Of a stretch of DNA of 64,000 bases, positions 1 through 10,200 are shown one piece after another. Every line of letters starts with the position of its first letter. Position 1 is the first letter of the stretch. Below the pieces are notes generated by a model. The model ran no database searches and had not been told where the DNA came from. It saw only the letters and a program-made list of their open reading frames with translations. Source of the DNA: JAGVJT01 sp964513205 (lineage in GTDB: Bacteria > Pseudomonadota > Gammaproteobacteria > Legionellales > Legionellaceae); NCBI GenBank assembly GCA_964513205.1, contig CAZELP010000002.1, positions 90,214 to 154,213 of the forward strand. The letters are read 5' to 3'. The position numbers were made by a program, and so were the translations under genes.

Positions 1-341
1 CAAATGGCAATTCGCTGTAGCACACCCAAAATTCGAAGATTCTCGAAATCAAAATGATGGGGGAATGCATTTAAAAATAATCCCAACATGAAAATGAGAC
101 ATGTCCGTTTGATAATTTTCAGACCACTTGTTTGAGATGAAAGGCTCTGACTACAGGAGAGTCCCACAATAAATAGAAAAAAAGGAAACACCAAATCGGC
201 AAGTGTGCAACCATTCCAATCGGCGTGTTGCAATACTGGGTAAACAGACGAGTTTCCAGGACTGTTGACAAGGATCATGAGCGCAATAGTCATACCCCGA
301 AAAGTATCCAATGCGTGCAAGCGGACAGGTTTATTCTTCAT
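1..341 (-). CDS. HGSNAT/NagX-like membrane acyltransferase, 5' part only
   Basis: Only the first 113 codons lie in the window; the gene continues past the left edge. The ATG is at 341, reading leftwards. The visible protein starts with a short basic segment and an LDTFRGMTIALMILVN motif, then HADWNGCTLADLVFPFFLFIVG, followed by more hydrophobic helices and an LRILGVLQRIAI stretch. This pattern (RxxxLDxxRGxT, then W-x-G-x-T-x-x-DLVFPFFLF) is the N-terminus of the DUF1624/DUF5009 family that includes heparan-alpha-glucosaminide N-acetyltransferase and bacterial NagX. These multi-pass inner-membrane proteins move acetyl groups across the membrane to amino sugars. It is transcribed divergently from prfB across a 174-bp gap. 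No clear Shine-Dalgarno sequence is visible. The family assignment is good; the substrate (cell-wall amino sugar) is inference. Confidence 0.82.
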   Translation of the reverse strand, partial: MKNKPVRLHALDTFRGMTIALMILVNSPGNSSVYPVLQHADWNGCTLADLVFPFFLFIVGLSCSQSLSSQTSGLKIIKRTCLIFMLGLFLNAFPHHFDFENLRILGVLQRIAI

Positions 342-440
342 ATGATGGTGGAGGGTTTTGGGATTTTATTTTGGCACTGTCGCAGCTTGATTACAATTTT
401 ATTTTCAGTACTTTTGCGTTTCAATGGAGCCCGGTTTGAG

Positions 441-487
441 TTGAGACTTAAAATCAATTTGGTCTCAAAAAACTTTAGGTGTAGAAT
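441..487 (+). promoter_or_regulatory. Candidate prfB-lysS promoter with overlapping inverted repeat
   Basis: A -35 TTGGTC (459-464) and a -10 TAGAAT (482-487) are separated by exactly 17 bp, placing the start about 20 nt before the prfB ATG. The -35 lies inside an inverted repeat, TTGAGAC (441-447) and GTCTCAA (462-468), 14 bp apart. The repeat could be an operator or chance. The promoter call is by consensus match only. Confidence 0.5.
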
Positions 488-515
488 AGAGCTATTTTTA
501 TACCTGAGTTCTAAC

Positions 516-1625
516 ATGCTAGAAGTAAATCAGATTAGTCTGATGTTGGATGATTTATCTGCCCGTGTCAAAGCACTGTATGGTTTTTTAGATGTGGAGC
601 ATAAATCTGAGCGATTAGAAGAAGTTTCTTTGGAGCTTGAGTCGTCCAGCATTTGGGATAACCCAGAACGAGCACAAGCCTTGGGACGTGAACGAGCACA
701 ACTCGAGGCTGTTGTTGGCGTGATTCATGACCTTACAACCGGATTGGTGGATGCTCAAGAGCTTTTTGAAATGGCCAAAGAAGAAAGTGATGAGTCAGCC
801 ATACATGCTCTTGCACTTGATGTGGAACAAATTGAGTCTCGCGTTAAAAAACTTGAGTTTCAACGCATGTTTTCAGGAAAAATGGATCAAGCCAATGCAT
901 TCGTTGATATTCAAGCCGGCTCTGGTGGCACTGAAGCACAAGATTGGGCGGAGATGCTACTGCGCATGTACCTGCGTTGGGGGGAGCAGCATGGATTTGA
1001 GACCACGCTATTGGAATGTTCGCCTGGCGATGTAGCGGGTATCAAAAGTGCCACCATACATCTAGTTGGTGCTTATGCTTATGGTTGGGTCAGAACAGAA
1101 ACCGGAGTGCATCGGCTTGTTAGAAAATCTCCTTTCGATTCAGGAAATCGTCGCCACACTTCTTTCGCAGCCGTATTTGTTTCTCCTGAAATTGAGGACG
1201 ATATCGTGATCGATATTAATCCTGCAGATTTGAGAATTGATACATATCGTGCTTCTGGTGCCGGAGGACAGCACGTTAACCGAACTGATTCCGCTGTTCG
1301 AATTACTCATCTGCCAACAGGAATTGTGGTGCAATGTCAAACAGACCGAAGTCAGCATAAAAATAAAGATCAAGCCATGAAACAGTTGCGAGCCAAGCTG
1401 TATGAGCTTGAAGTAAAAAAGAAAACTGAGGAACAACAAGCCCTTGAAGCCACAAAGACCGATATCGGTTGGGGGTCTCAAATACGTTCTTATGTGCTTG
1501 ATCAATCTCGAATTAAAGATTTGCGTACGCATGTTGAAACCAGCAACACTCAGGCCGTGTTGGATGGTGATTTAGATCAATTTATTATAGCCAGTTTAAA
1601 AGCAGGGGAAGAGTTGGATGAATGA
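516..1625 (+). CDS. prfB: Peptide chain release factor 2 (RF2)
   Basis: RF2 recognises UGA and UAA stop codons in the ribosome and triggers peptide release. The 369-residue product matches the usual length (E. coli 365). It carries the GGQ loop (GAGGQHVNRTDSAVRITH) that reaches the peptidyl-transferase centre, and a long N-terminal helical region. The open frame runs further upstream, but family alignment places the start at ATG 516 (MLEVNQIS). Most bacteria interrupt prfB after about 25 codons with an in-frame UGA and a programmed +1 shift. Here the equivalent site, near 588-594, reads ggt-ttt-tta-gat without a stop, so the autoregulatory frameshift is absent. lysS begins 8 bp before the end, so the two genes are almost certainly coupled, as in many gammaproteobacteria. 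Confidence 0.96.
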   Translation: MLEVNQISLMLDDLSARVKALYGFLDVEHKSERLEEVSLELESSSIWDNPERAQALGRERAQLEAVVGVIHDLTTGLVDAQELFEMAKEESDESAIHALALDVEQIESRVKKLEFQRMFSGKMDQANAFVDIQAGSGGTEAQDWAEMLLRMYLRWGEQHGFETTLLECSPGDVAGIKSATIHLVGAYAYGWVRTETGVHRLVRKSPFDSGNRRHTSFAAVFVSPEIEDDIVIDINPADLRIDTYRASGAGGQHVNRTDSAVRITHLPTGIVVQCQTDRSQHKNKDQAMKQLRAKLYELEVKKKTEEQQALEATKTDIGWGSQIRSYVLDQSRIKDLRTHVETSNTQAVLDGDLDQFIIASLKAGEELDE

Positions 1626-3123
1626 AGTGAACCATGAACACAACCAAGATGAAGCAGAAGTTTATCTTGTAAGAAAACAAAAATTATCAGATTTACGTAC
1701 ACAAGGATTTTGTTTTCCTAATACTTTTCGCAGAAATGCGCTTGCGTCAAACTTGACAAAAGAATATGCACATCAAACGAAAGAAGCATTAGAAACTGCG
1801 AAAGTGCATGTCGCCATTGCAGGTCGAATTGTGCTAAGACGAGTAATGGGAAAAGCCAGTTTTTTTCATATTCAGGATGTGTCGGGCCGTATACAAGTCT
1901 ATGTTCGTGCGAATGAGCTTCCCGAAATATATGAGGAGTTTGGCAAGTATTGGGATATGGGTGATATTGTTGGTATAAAAGGTGTTCTTTTTATGACCAA
2001 TACAGGCGAATTGACGGTGCATGCGGATGAAATGGTGTTGCTCACCAAATCTTTGCGTCCCTTGCCTGATAAGTTTCACGGTTTGGCTGATCAAGAAACA
2101 TGTTACCGCAAACGCTACGTTGACTTGATTGCCAACGAAGAAACACGAAAAACATTTTTAATTCGTTCTTATCTGATACAAGCGTTACGTCGCTTTATGG
2201 ATGGTCATCAGTTTTTGGAAGTTGAAACACCCATGATGCACCCGATTCCTGGGGGCGCATTAGCACGACCTTTTGTCACACATCATAATGCATTAAGTCA
2301 AGACATGTATTTGCGAATTGCACCAGAGCTTTATCTTAAACGGCTTGTGGTAGGTGGTTTTGAACGAGTGTATGAAATCAATCGAAATTTTAGAAACGAG
2401 GGACTGTCTACGCGACATAATCCTGAGTTTACGATGATCGAATTTTATCAAGCGTATGCTGATTATCGAGAGTTGATGGACTTCACGGAAACATTGATGC
2501 GTTATTTATGTGATGAAGTATTGAATACTCGTCAAATTGAATATCAAGGCACTGTTCTCGACTTTGACAAACCTTTCGCGCGTCTTAGCATGAAAGATGC
2601 AGTACTGCATTATCATCAATCCTCTATACCCGAAGGGGCACTGGATTCGGTAGATGGATGCCGAGCCTTTTTGGATCATCTTAAGCTTCCATATAAATCA
2701 ACGGATGGTCTTGGGAAGTTACATATGATCTTATTTGAAGAGACGGTTGAACATCAATTGATACAACCCACTTTTATCACAGGTTATCCGACAGAAATAT
2801 CTCCTTTGGCGAGACGTAATCTCGAAGACACAGAAATCACCGATCGTTTTGAGTTTTTTATCGGTGGTCGTGAAATTGCGAATGGCTTTTCTGAGTTAAA
2901 TGATGCAGAAGACCAAGCGGAACGCTTTATGAAGCAGGTCAAAGAAAAAGATGCAGGTGATTTAGAAGCGATGCATTTTGATAGTGACTATATTGAGGCA
3001 CTCGAGTATGGAATGCCTCCAACTGCTGGAGAAGGGATTGGTATTGATAGACTGGCGATGCTTTTTACAAATGCGCCATCAATTCGAGATGTTATTCTGT
3101 TTCCCCATCTCAGAATGGAGTGA
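1618..3123 (+). CDS. lysS: Lysyl-tRNA synthetase, class II
   Basis: This enzyme charges tRNA-Lys with lysine using ATP. The 501-residue protein has the N-terminal OB-fold anticodon-binding domain (roughly residues 60-150). It then has the class II catalytic core with motif 2 (FRNEGLSTRHNPEFTMIEFY) and C-terminal motif 3 (GIGIDRLAMLF), followed by the typical RDVILFPH end. The ATG at 1618 sits behind a GGGGAAGAG purine run and overlaps prfB by 8 bp, so it is translated from the prfB message. A hairpin follows the stop codon. Length and motifs are standard and nothing suggests a specialised paralogue. Confidence 0.97.
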   Translation: MNEVNHEHNQDEAEVYLVRKQKLSDLRTQGFCFPNTFRRNALASNLTKEYAHQTKEALETAKVHVAIAGRIVLRRVMGKASFFHIQDVSGRIQVYVRANELPEIYEEFGKYWDMGDIVGIKGVLFMTNTGELTVHADEMVLLTKSLRPLPDKFHGLADQETCYRKRYVDLIANEETRKTFLIRSYLIQALRRFMDGHQFLEVETPMMHPIPGGALARPFVTHHNALSQDMYLRIAPELYLKRLVVGGFERVYEINRNFRNEGLSTRHNPEFTMIEFYQAYADYRELMDFTETLMRYLCDEVLNTRQIEYQGTVLDFDKPFARLSMKDAVLHYHQSSIPEGALDSVDGCRAFLDHLKLPYKSTDGLGKLHMILFEETVEHQLIQPTFITGYPTEISPLARRNLEDTEITDRFEFFIGGREIANGFSELNDAEDQAERFMKQVKEKDAGDLEAMHFDSDYIEALEYGMPPTAGEGIGIDRLAMLFTNAPSIRDVILFPHLRME

Positions 3124-3140
3124 TCTCCAAGCGGCCCTCC

Positions 3141-3176
3141 CTGCGCCAAGACAGGTTCTAAGCTTGTCTTAGCGCA
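3141..3176. terminator. Hairpin between convergent lysS and trxB
   Basis: Arms CTGCGCcAAGACA and TGTCTTaGCGCAG form a 13-position stem with one mismatch around a loop of about 10 nt. It lies 17 bp after lysS and 23 bp after the trxB stop. There is no T-run on either side, so it may be a transcript-end stabiliser rather than a classical intrinsic terminator. Confidence 0.5.
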
Positions 3177-3199
3177 GAGAGAATTGCCTTCAAATAAAC

Positions 3200-4150
3200 T
3201 TATAATCCATCAAGGTAGCGCTCTGCATCCAGTGCGGCCATACATCCAAAGCCTGCTGAAGTGATGGCTTGGCGGTACACATGATCGGCGACATCACCGC
3301 AAGCAAAAACACCGTCAATATTGGTTGCTGTGGCCATTCCGTCAAGACCGGAACGAATACGAAGATAACCATTGGTCATGTCAAGTTGATCTCTAAAGAT
3401 TTGGGTATTGGGGCTGTGTCCAATGGCAATAAATACACCCTCTACGTTTAATGTTTGAGTTGCGTTTGTGTGCACATCTTGTAGACGGATCCCGCTGACT
3501 TTGTTTGAATCGCCTAAAATTTCTTCTACGGTGTGATTCCAGATAATGCGAATATTTCCGTTTGCTGCTTTTTGGAGTAATTTTTGTTGTAAAATTTTTT
3601 CACCACGAAGCGAATCTCGACGATGTATCAACGTGACTTGTGCTGCGATATTGGATAAATACAGCGCCTCTTCGACTGCAGTATTTCCTCCACCGACGAC
3701 ACACACTTGTTTATTACGATAAAAAAAACCATCACAAGTCGCGCAAGCGGAAACACCGCGTCCTTGATAAGCTGTTTCGGATGGCAAGCCAAGGTAGCGA
3801 GCACTGGCGCCCGTTGCAATGATGAGTGCGTCGCAAGTATAATGTTCGCTATCGCCGTAAAGCGTAAAAGGTCTTTGGGTCAAATCTACTTTGACAATAT
3901 GATCAAAGATAATTTTGGTTTCAAAACGCTCTGCGTGTTTTTGCATTCGTTCCATAAGTACAGGACCTTGTAATCCTTCGACATCTCCTGGCCAATTGTC
4001 CACATCTGTTGTTGTGGTTAATTGTCCACCAGATTGCATTCCTGTGATGATAACTGGGTTTAAATTCGCGCGAGCAGCATAAATAGCAGCCGTATAACCT
4101 GCAGGGCCTGAACCGAGAATGATCAATCGATGATGATTGTTTGTGTGCAT
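3200..4150 (-). CDS. trxB: Thioredoxin reductase (NADPH)
   Basis: This flavoenzyme passes electrons from NADPH through FAD to thioredoxin in the cytoplasm. The 316-residue product has the FAD-binding GSGPAGYTAA near residues 13-22, the redox-active CATC at 136-139, a second nucleotide-binding VVGGGNTAVEEALYL, and a C-terminal GVFACGDVAD. The open frame extends 35 codons upstream with a hydrophobic non-family sequence. I place the start at ATG 4150 (MHTNNHHR), which fits the family and has an AAGGAAG ribosome-binding sequence upstream. It is divergent from ftsK across only 72 bp and convergent with lysS. The trxB-ftsK-lolA order is one I associate with Coxiella-type genomes. Confidence 0.96.
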   Translation of the reverse strand: MHTNNHHRLIILGSGPAGYTAAIYAARANLNPVIITGMQSGGQLTTTTDVDNWPGDVEGLQGPVLMERMQKHAERFETKIIFDHIVKVDLTQRPFTLYGDSEHYTCDALIIATGASARYLGLPSETAYQGRGVSACATCDGFFYRNKQVCVVGGGNTAVEEALYLSNIAAQVTLIHRRDSLRGEKILQQKLLQKAANGNIRIIWNHTVEEILGDSNKVSGIRLQDVHTNATQTLNVEGVFIAIGHSPNTQIFRDQLDMTNGYLRIRSGLDGMATATNIDGVFACGDVADHVYRQAITSAGFGCMAALDAERYLDGL

Positions 4151-4222
4151 CGTCTCTGTCTTCCTTCTGATTTGTGGTAAGATGCGAAATAGTATGACAA
4201 AACCACATTGATTAAAATACCC

Positions 4223-6577
4223 ATGGGAAAACGAGAAAAAAAACAAGACGTACAATCCACCTCTCCAGGACTCTCTCCTTTTGTGTTAAAACGAGTGAGT
4301 GAAGGGGCTTTTATTCTAATTGTTTCATTTGCTTTTTTTATGCTGCTTTCGCTGATGACTTATCATTCGAGTGATCCCGGATGGTTTATGCACATGCAGC
4401 GAGGTCCGATTCATAATGCTGGTGGTCCTGTTGGCGCATACCTATCCGATGCATTGTATGGTTTATTTGGTTACTTTTCCTATGTGCTGCCGTTGGGGAT
4501 CGCTTATTTGGCTTGGGCTATTCTTCATGACCATCGTGTTTTAAAAGCCATAGATAAACCGATGCTTTCCTTGAAGCTTGGTGGACTGGTGTTTATGTTT
4601 TTGGGTGGATGCGGCCTTTTGGTTTTACTGATGAACATGGGGCGAATACTCAATCATGGACCTGGTGGTGTTTTAGGCGCTCTAATTGTGCATGCAGGTT
4701 TGAAGATAGTGCATCTCGAAGGGACGTTATTGGTTTGTGCCGCGACATTTTTAGTGGGTGTGACGTGGTTAACGGGGCTTTCTTGGGTGCAAACAACAGA
4801 GTATTTAGGTCGATGGACTTTTGCTGTATCTCGTTTTTTGTATCAAACGGGTCTAAAGCTTGCTGTTGTGTTAAAGCATGATCCTGTCGTTGACGTGAAA
4901 GTCTCAGAAAGACCTTCTTTACCGGTCTTAATACCTAAAAGTGCTTCTTCTGTGCAGAAAAAATCAGATACAACAGAAAAACCAAGAATTCCTGCGATTT
5001 CTTCTGTAATTGAGAAAAAACAAGTCAGTAGGTCCGAAATTGTCGCCGAAGCACCTCGTGTCGAAAAAGTGATATTATCCGTACCCGTCACAGAAGGTCT
5101 TCCTCCGCTAAGTTTGCTTGAAAAACATGATGCTTCACAGCCTTTAGGAGGATATGCACCGGAGGAGCTAGAACATCTTTCGCGTGAATTGGAGCAACAT
5201 TTACTGGATTTTAGTGTTCAGGCTGATGTCGTTGCCGTTCATCCTGGACCTGTAATTACTCGATTTGAGTTGCAATTGGCTGCGGGAGTGAAGGCTAGTC
5301 GACTGACTGCTTTATCCAAAGATTTGGCTCGCTCTTTATCTGTGATGAGTGTTCGAGTGGTTGAAATTATTCCAGGAAAAACGGTTGTTGGTCTTGAGGT
5401 GCCGAATCCTTATCGTGCCACTGTTGCATTATCCGAAGTATTTTCAGCAGAAGTATATCAACATGCGCATTCACCTCTAACGCTTGCTTTAGGGGTTGAC
5501 ATCAGTGGGCATCCGATGGTGGTTGATTTGGCGAAAATGCCTCATTTGTTAGTTGCTGGAACAACCGGTTCAGGAAAATCGGTTGGTATTAACGCAATGA
5601 TTCTGAGCCTTTTATTTAGGGCAACTCCAGAGCAAGTGCGATTGATTTTGGTCGATCCTAAAATGTTGGAACTATCTGTTTACGATGGGATCCCGCATCT
5701 TTTAACACCAGTTGTAACCGACATGAAAGAAGCGGCTAGCTCATTGCGTTGGTGTGTTGAAGAAATGGAGCGTCGTTATCGACTCATGGCAGCACTGGGT
5801 GTGCGTCATGTTTTAGGTTATAACACCTTAATTACTGAATCAAAGACAAAGAATGAACCAATTCCTGATCCACTTTGGAAACCTGTTGAAGGAGAAACTG
5901 CCCCTGTCTTAGATAGTTTACCTTATATAGTGGTCGTCATTGATGAGTTGGCTGATATGATGATGGTTGTGGGTAAAAAGGTCGAGCAACTGATTGCTCG
6001 TATTGCTCAAAAGGCTCGAGCATCGGGAATTCATTTAATTTTGGCAACACAAAGACCTTCCGTGGATGTTTTAACGGGACTCATTAAATCGAACATTCCA
6101 ACACGTATTTCTTTTCAAGTTTCATCAAAAATCGATTCCAGAACCATTTTAGATCAACAAGGAGCCGAGCAATTATTAGGATTTGGTGATATGCTTTTCT
6201 TAGCACCAGGAACTGGAACTCCCTTACGTGTACACGGCGCTTTTGTGGATGACAAAGAGGTGCATCGTGTCGCCAACGATTGGCGTGCCCGAGGAGCTCC
6301 ATTGTATATTGATGAAATCACACAAGCCTCTCTTGATGCGCAAGAGGGGGGGGCGTATGGCGATGAAGTTGAACAGACAGACCCATTATACGATGAGGCG
6401 GTTGAGTTTGTCGTACAGACACGAAAAGCGAGTACCTCTTCTGTGCAGCGACGTTTCAAGATTGGTTATAATCGTGCTGCACGGTTGGTTGAAGAAATGG
6501 AACGGACAGGTGTTGTTGGTCCTTTAGAGGGGGGATTTAGAGATGTGTTGGTTGGACCTGCCCCTCATGATGAGTAG
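4223..6577 (+). CDS. ftsK: DNA translocase FtsK
   Basis: FtsK anchors at the division septum and pumps chromosomal DNA so that the dif-site dimer can be resolved by XerCD. The protein has about 784 residues. Four to five N-terminal membrane helices (roughly residues 25-190) are followed by a short, poorly conserved linker rich in Ser, Lys and Pro (about 215-295). The motor follows, with Walker A GTTGSGKS at about 446-453 and Walker B VVVIDELADMMM. The C-terminal gamma winged-helix domain (YDEAVEFVVQTRKAS to the end) reads KOPS sequences. The linker is far shorter than in E. coli (1329 residues in total). The start is taken as ATG 4223; a TTG at 4208 is also possible. An A8 run lies just after the start. 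lolA follows by 11 bp. Confidence 0.96.
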   Translation: MGKREKKQDVQSTSPGLSPFVLKRVSEGAFILIVSFAFFMLLSLMTYHSSDPGWFMHMQRGPIHNAGGPVGAYLSDALYGLFGYFSYVLPLGIAYLAWAILHDHRVLKAIDKPMLSLKLGGLVFMFLGGCGLLVLLMNMGRILNHGPGGVLGALIVHAGLKIVHLEGTLLVCAATFLVGVTWLTGLSWVQTTEYLGRWTFAVSRFLYQTGLKLAVVLKHDPVVDVKVSERPSLPVLIPKSASSVQKKSDTTEKPRIPAISSVIEKKQVSRSEIVAEAPRVEKVILSVPVTEGLPPLSLLEKHDASQPLGGYAPEELEHLSRELEQHLLDFSVQADVVAVHPGPVITRFELQLAAGVKASRLTALSKDLARSLSVMSVRVVEIIPGKTVVGLEVPNPYRATVALSEVFSAEVYQHAHSPLTLALGVDISGHPMVVDLAKMPHLLVAGTTGSGKSVGINAMILSLLFRATPEQVRLILVDPKMLELSVYDGIPHLLTPVVTDMKEAASSLRWCVEEMERRYRLMAALGVRHVLGYNTLITESKTKNEPIPDPLWKPVEGETAPVLDSLPYIVVVIDELADMMMVVGKKVEQLIARIAQKARASGIHLILATQRPSVDVLTGLIKSNIPTRISFQVSSKIDSRTILDQQGAEQLLGFGDMLFLAPGTGTPLRVHGAFVDDKEVHRVANDWRARGAPLYIDEITQASLDAQEGGAYGDEVEQTDPLYDEAVEFVVQTRKASTSSVQRRFKIGYNRAARLVEEMERTGVVGPLEGGFRDVLVGPAPHDE

Positions 6578-6588
6578 TGGAGTGTGAT

Positions 6589-7215
6589 TTGAATAAATTC
6601 TTTTCGGTTGTACTATTTTGCGTTTTATCTTCTTCCCTTTGGGCCGATGATAGAGAGGCTTTCGAAAAACAATTTGACGCAATTCAGACGATGAAAGCGC
6701 ATTTCACTCAAACTGTTTTTTCCAAAGCAAAAACAGGAAATACTTCTTCTGGATTAATGGCATTAAAAAAACCAGGACAGTTTCGCTGGGAAACACAAGA
6801 GCCGATGGAGCAGATTGTCATTGCCGACGGTCAGCGCCTATGGGTTTACGATGTACTTCTTGAACAGGTGACAGTAAGAAAACAAGCCAGTATTACCGAT
6901 AGTAGCGCGGCCTTTTTTCTCAGTACAGAAAAAGGAAAAACAATGGATGCTTATCGTGTGAGTGTTGCGCGAAAGGATGCGGGTACGCAGTATGATCTTT
7001 TTGCTAAATCTAGTCATGCTGATTTTAAACATGTCATTTTTCAATTTCGTGGTGATCAATTAGTCGCACTCGAGCTATTTGATAGTCTAGGTCAGCATAC
7101 GGCCATTAAATTTCAGGCGATTCAAACCAACTCAAAGTTAAATTCGAATTTGTTTTCCTTCCATCCACCGAAAGGCGTGGATATTGTGGATGAGGGAGGA
7201 AATTCTCGTGCTTAA
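6589..7215 (+). CDS. lolA: Outer-membrane lipoprotein carrier LolA
   Basis: LolA is the periplasmic chaperone that carries lipoproteins from the LolCDE transporter to LolB at the outer membrane. The product has 208 residues with a signal peptide ending in SSLWA before DDREAF. Family features follow: an F-x-Q-T segment (MKAHFTQTVFSKAK), the beta-strand motif GLMALKKPGQFRWE, and DGQRLWVYD. The start is TTG 6589, which has GGAG (6579-6582) six bases upstream. A GTG at 6577 is in frame but gives a poorer signal peptide. It lies 11 bp after ftsK and overlaps the next gene by 8 bp, so the three genes form one plus-strand unit. Confidence 0.93.
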   Translation: MNKFFSVVLFCVLSSSLWADDREAFEKQFDAIQTMKAHFTQTVFSKAKTGNTSSGLMALKKPGQFRWETQEPMEQIVIADGQRLWVYDVLLEQVTVRKQASITDSSAAFFLSTEKGKTMDAYRVSVARKDAGTQYDLFAKSSHADFKHVIFQFRGDQLVALELFDSLGQHTAIKFQAIQTNSKLNSNLFSFHPPKGVDIVDEGGNSRA

Positions 7216-10200
7216 AAAGATACATCGCTACTCTCGGCATTCTGTTCGCTATCTCTGGCGTCTGAGTGCATTGGGATTGGTGATAGTGGCTTTTTTACTG
7301 ACCTTTTTTAGAATGATGACGCCTTGGGTGAACACGCATAAAGCCGAAGTAGAACATCAACTGTCCTTGCTTTTAGGGGAAAAGGTTACAATTGAGCAAA
7401 TGGAGACGAGTTGGTATTGGTTTCAGCCCACTTTAAAACTCAATCATGTCTTGGTGTCTGACAAGCAGATGCCTTTGTTGCAGCTGGATCAACTGTTAGT
7501 TGGCGTGAATCTTTGGCAGTCTTTATTGCACTGGCAAATTCAACCTGGATTAATGTTGGTTGATGATGTGCAATTGACATTGCGTCAAACAGAGTCGGGT
7601 TGGCAAATTGACGGATTAAAACAAGGCGACCGATTGTCTGCAATAGCACCAACTTCTTATTGGCCTGTCTTACGTTGGTTGATGTTGCAGCAAAAAATTA
7701 AAATTAAGCATGTTTCTGGCGAGGTGTATTTGAAAGATGGGACGTTAATTCCCATCCATTCTTTGGCTATTAAAGCGGCCCATCGACGAGGTCATTATCG
7801 AATCAGTGGTAAATTGCGCGTAGGCCCCTCTGAAAACTTGACTGAATTTAATATAAAAGGCGATATGACTTACACCGCCGATCGCATGGATACCGTTCAG
7901 GGTGATCTATTTTTGTCGGCAGAACACTTTGATTTTGAGGGTTGGAAGGTTTTTTCTTCAAATCTACCTTATCAATTGATTAGTGGGTTAGGAGATACGC
8001 AAATCTGGGTTAAATTAGACCAAGGTCGTGTACATGATGTTCAGAGCACATTAAAGTTTCGTGATCTGGAGTGGATTGACTCGACACATCATCAGCATCA
8101 GAAACTTGAGTATTTGGATGCAAATATTGCCTGGCATCCAACCGAAGATGGATGGGTGCTCAGTGGGGATCATGTTTTTGTTTCTCTCTATGAAAAATCA
8201 TGGCCTGAAAATGCTTTTATCGTTGAATATCGAACAGCCCCTGATCGATATCGTCTTTTTGTTCAAAAATTAAAAATTGACGCAACTTTATTACGTTTGA
8301 TTGAGAGTGAGGCCATCGAACCGCTGAAAAAAATGCGACTAAGAGGCGAACTTCGTGACACACAATTTCAGTTTTGTGAAGGAAAAATCAATTCGTTTTT
8401 ATCCCGATTTTCAGGACTTTCATGGAATAGCACCAATACATTACCTGCTGTGAAAAATTTATCTGGCGCTTTGTATTGGGAGCCATCAGATGGTCGCTTA
8501 GAATTAGATAGTGAAAATACAGTCATTACATTTCGAAAACAAAAACCGTTGCAGTTTGAAACAATCAATCTTTCTCTCGATTGGAAGGCACAACAAGAAG
8601 GCTGGCGTTTTAGTTTGGACCGACTCATTTTAGAGCATGCACATCTTGTATTAAGTGGACGAGGGATTTGGGATGGTTATAACCAAGACTCATTAGGTCG
8701 TCTTCAAGCCAGTGCCGAATTTTCTGCAAAAAATGCACAGACATGGCTTCCTTATCTTCCTGATGCATATTTGAAACCCAAATTATCTGCTTGGTTAAAG
8801 CATGACATTTATCGTATTGGTCAAGCGAATGGACGAATTTTGGTCGATGGAGCCTTGAATGATTTTCCTTTCGAAAATGCTCCAGGAACTTTTAGTATTA
8901 ACAGCTCACTTGAAAATGTGAGTCTTGCATTTCACGAAGAATGGCCAAAAGTAACAGAAGTCGATGCGCATTTGACAGTTGACAAGAGAATGTTGAATGC
9001 GGATATTTCAAAAGGAAAGCTGGCCGAACGCGTTCCTGTGGAAAAATTAAATATACATGTTTCTGAGCTTGGATTAGGTCAAGAAACCATACTGGTCCAT
9101 GGACGTATTGATGCGCCAGGAAATGATATGCTTCAGTATGTGTTGCATTCTCCTTTGCAAAAAAAATTAAAAAAACTATCGGTTTTGTCTATCCCAGATA
9201 AATTGGATTTAGATTTGGCGCTTGCAGTACCTCTATATGATGAAGGGACGCTCTCGGTCAATGGCTCTTTACTCTTTGACAACAACGATTTAGCCATTAA
9301 CCTCGCATTAGCTCCCATTCTATTAAAGCATGTTTTAGGAACGTTATTTTTTAATGAGCAAGGCTTATCTCAAAGTTTGCTGCAAGCAAATTTGTGGGAT
9401 ACAGTGACGCGTTTACAATTGCAAACGGTAGATACACCAAAATCGTCGACGGAAATACGTTTTTCAAGCGATTTTGATGTTGCTGCGTTGAACGAGCAGT
9501 GGCATTCTCCGCTCTTAAAATCCTTAAAAGGCTATATTCCCGTTGAAGGATTAATTCGGTTAGTTGATGATGCCAAACAGTGGGATAGCATTGAGGTTAA
9601 AAGTACACTTGAACCACTTGCAATTGATTTACCTGCTCCTTTTAGCAAAACAATAGATACCGCAAGCCCCTTGTCGGTGAAAGCAAATTTTAATTTCGAT
9701 CAGGGAATTCATCTTGTTTCTTCTTGGGGGGAGCGTTTGAATGCTGACATTTGGTTTAACGGAAAGAATAAGCAGTTTAAACCTGCTCGAGGGCTTGTCT
9801 GTCTCAATTGTTCCGTGGCCAAGGCGCCTACAACTTCAGGCGTCATATTAGAGGGGAATTTTCAAACGTTGGATTGGGCGACTTGGCAAAAAACGTTTAG
9901 TCGTTTTAGTGAGAACTCAGCAGACACATTGAGCTTTGAGTTGTTCCAATCGATTCGCTTGAGCATCCATTCTCTAACCTTGTTGGGACAAACATACGAA
10001 GACTTATTGCTAAAGATACATCAATCACAAACCTTATGGTCTGTTTTGATGCAAACAAAAGACGGTGTTTTGGCTGATTTGATATATGACAGTGCTAAAA
10101 ATACAGTCACAGGTAAGATCAAAAAATTTGTTTATACCCCATCTCCAGCATCTAAAGAGGAAAAAGAAGAAAAGAAAATACCACTTTCACCGAATCAAAT

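Noticed and set aside
225..515. N-terminal extension of prfB in the open frame
   Set aside because: The sequence does not resemble RF2, contains the promoter region, and is antisense to the real acyltransferase start on the minus strand.
4236..4243. A8 run near the ftsK start as a phase-variation switch
   Set aside because: ftsK is essential-type and the run is only eight bases; no supporting evidence for switching.
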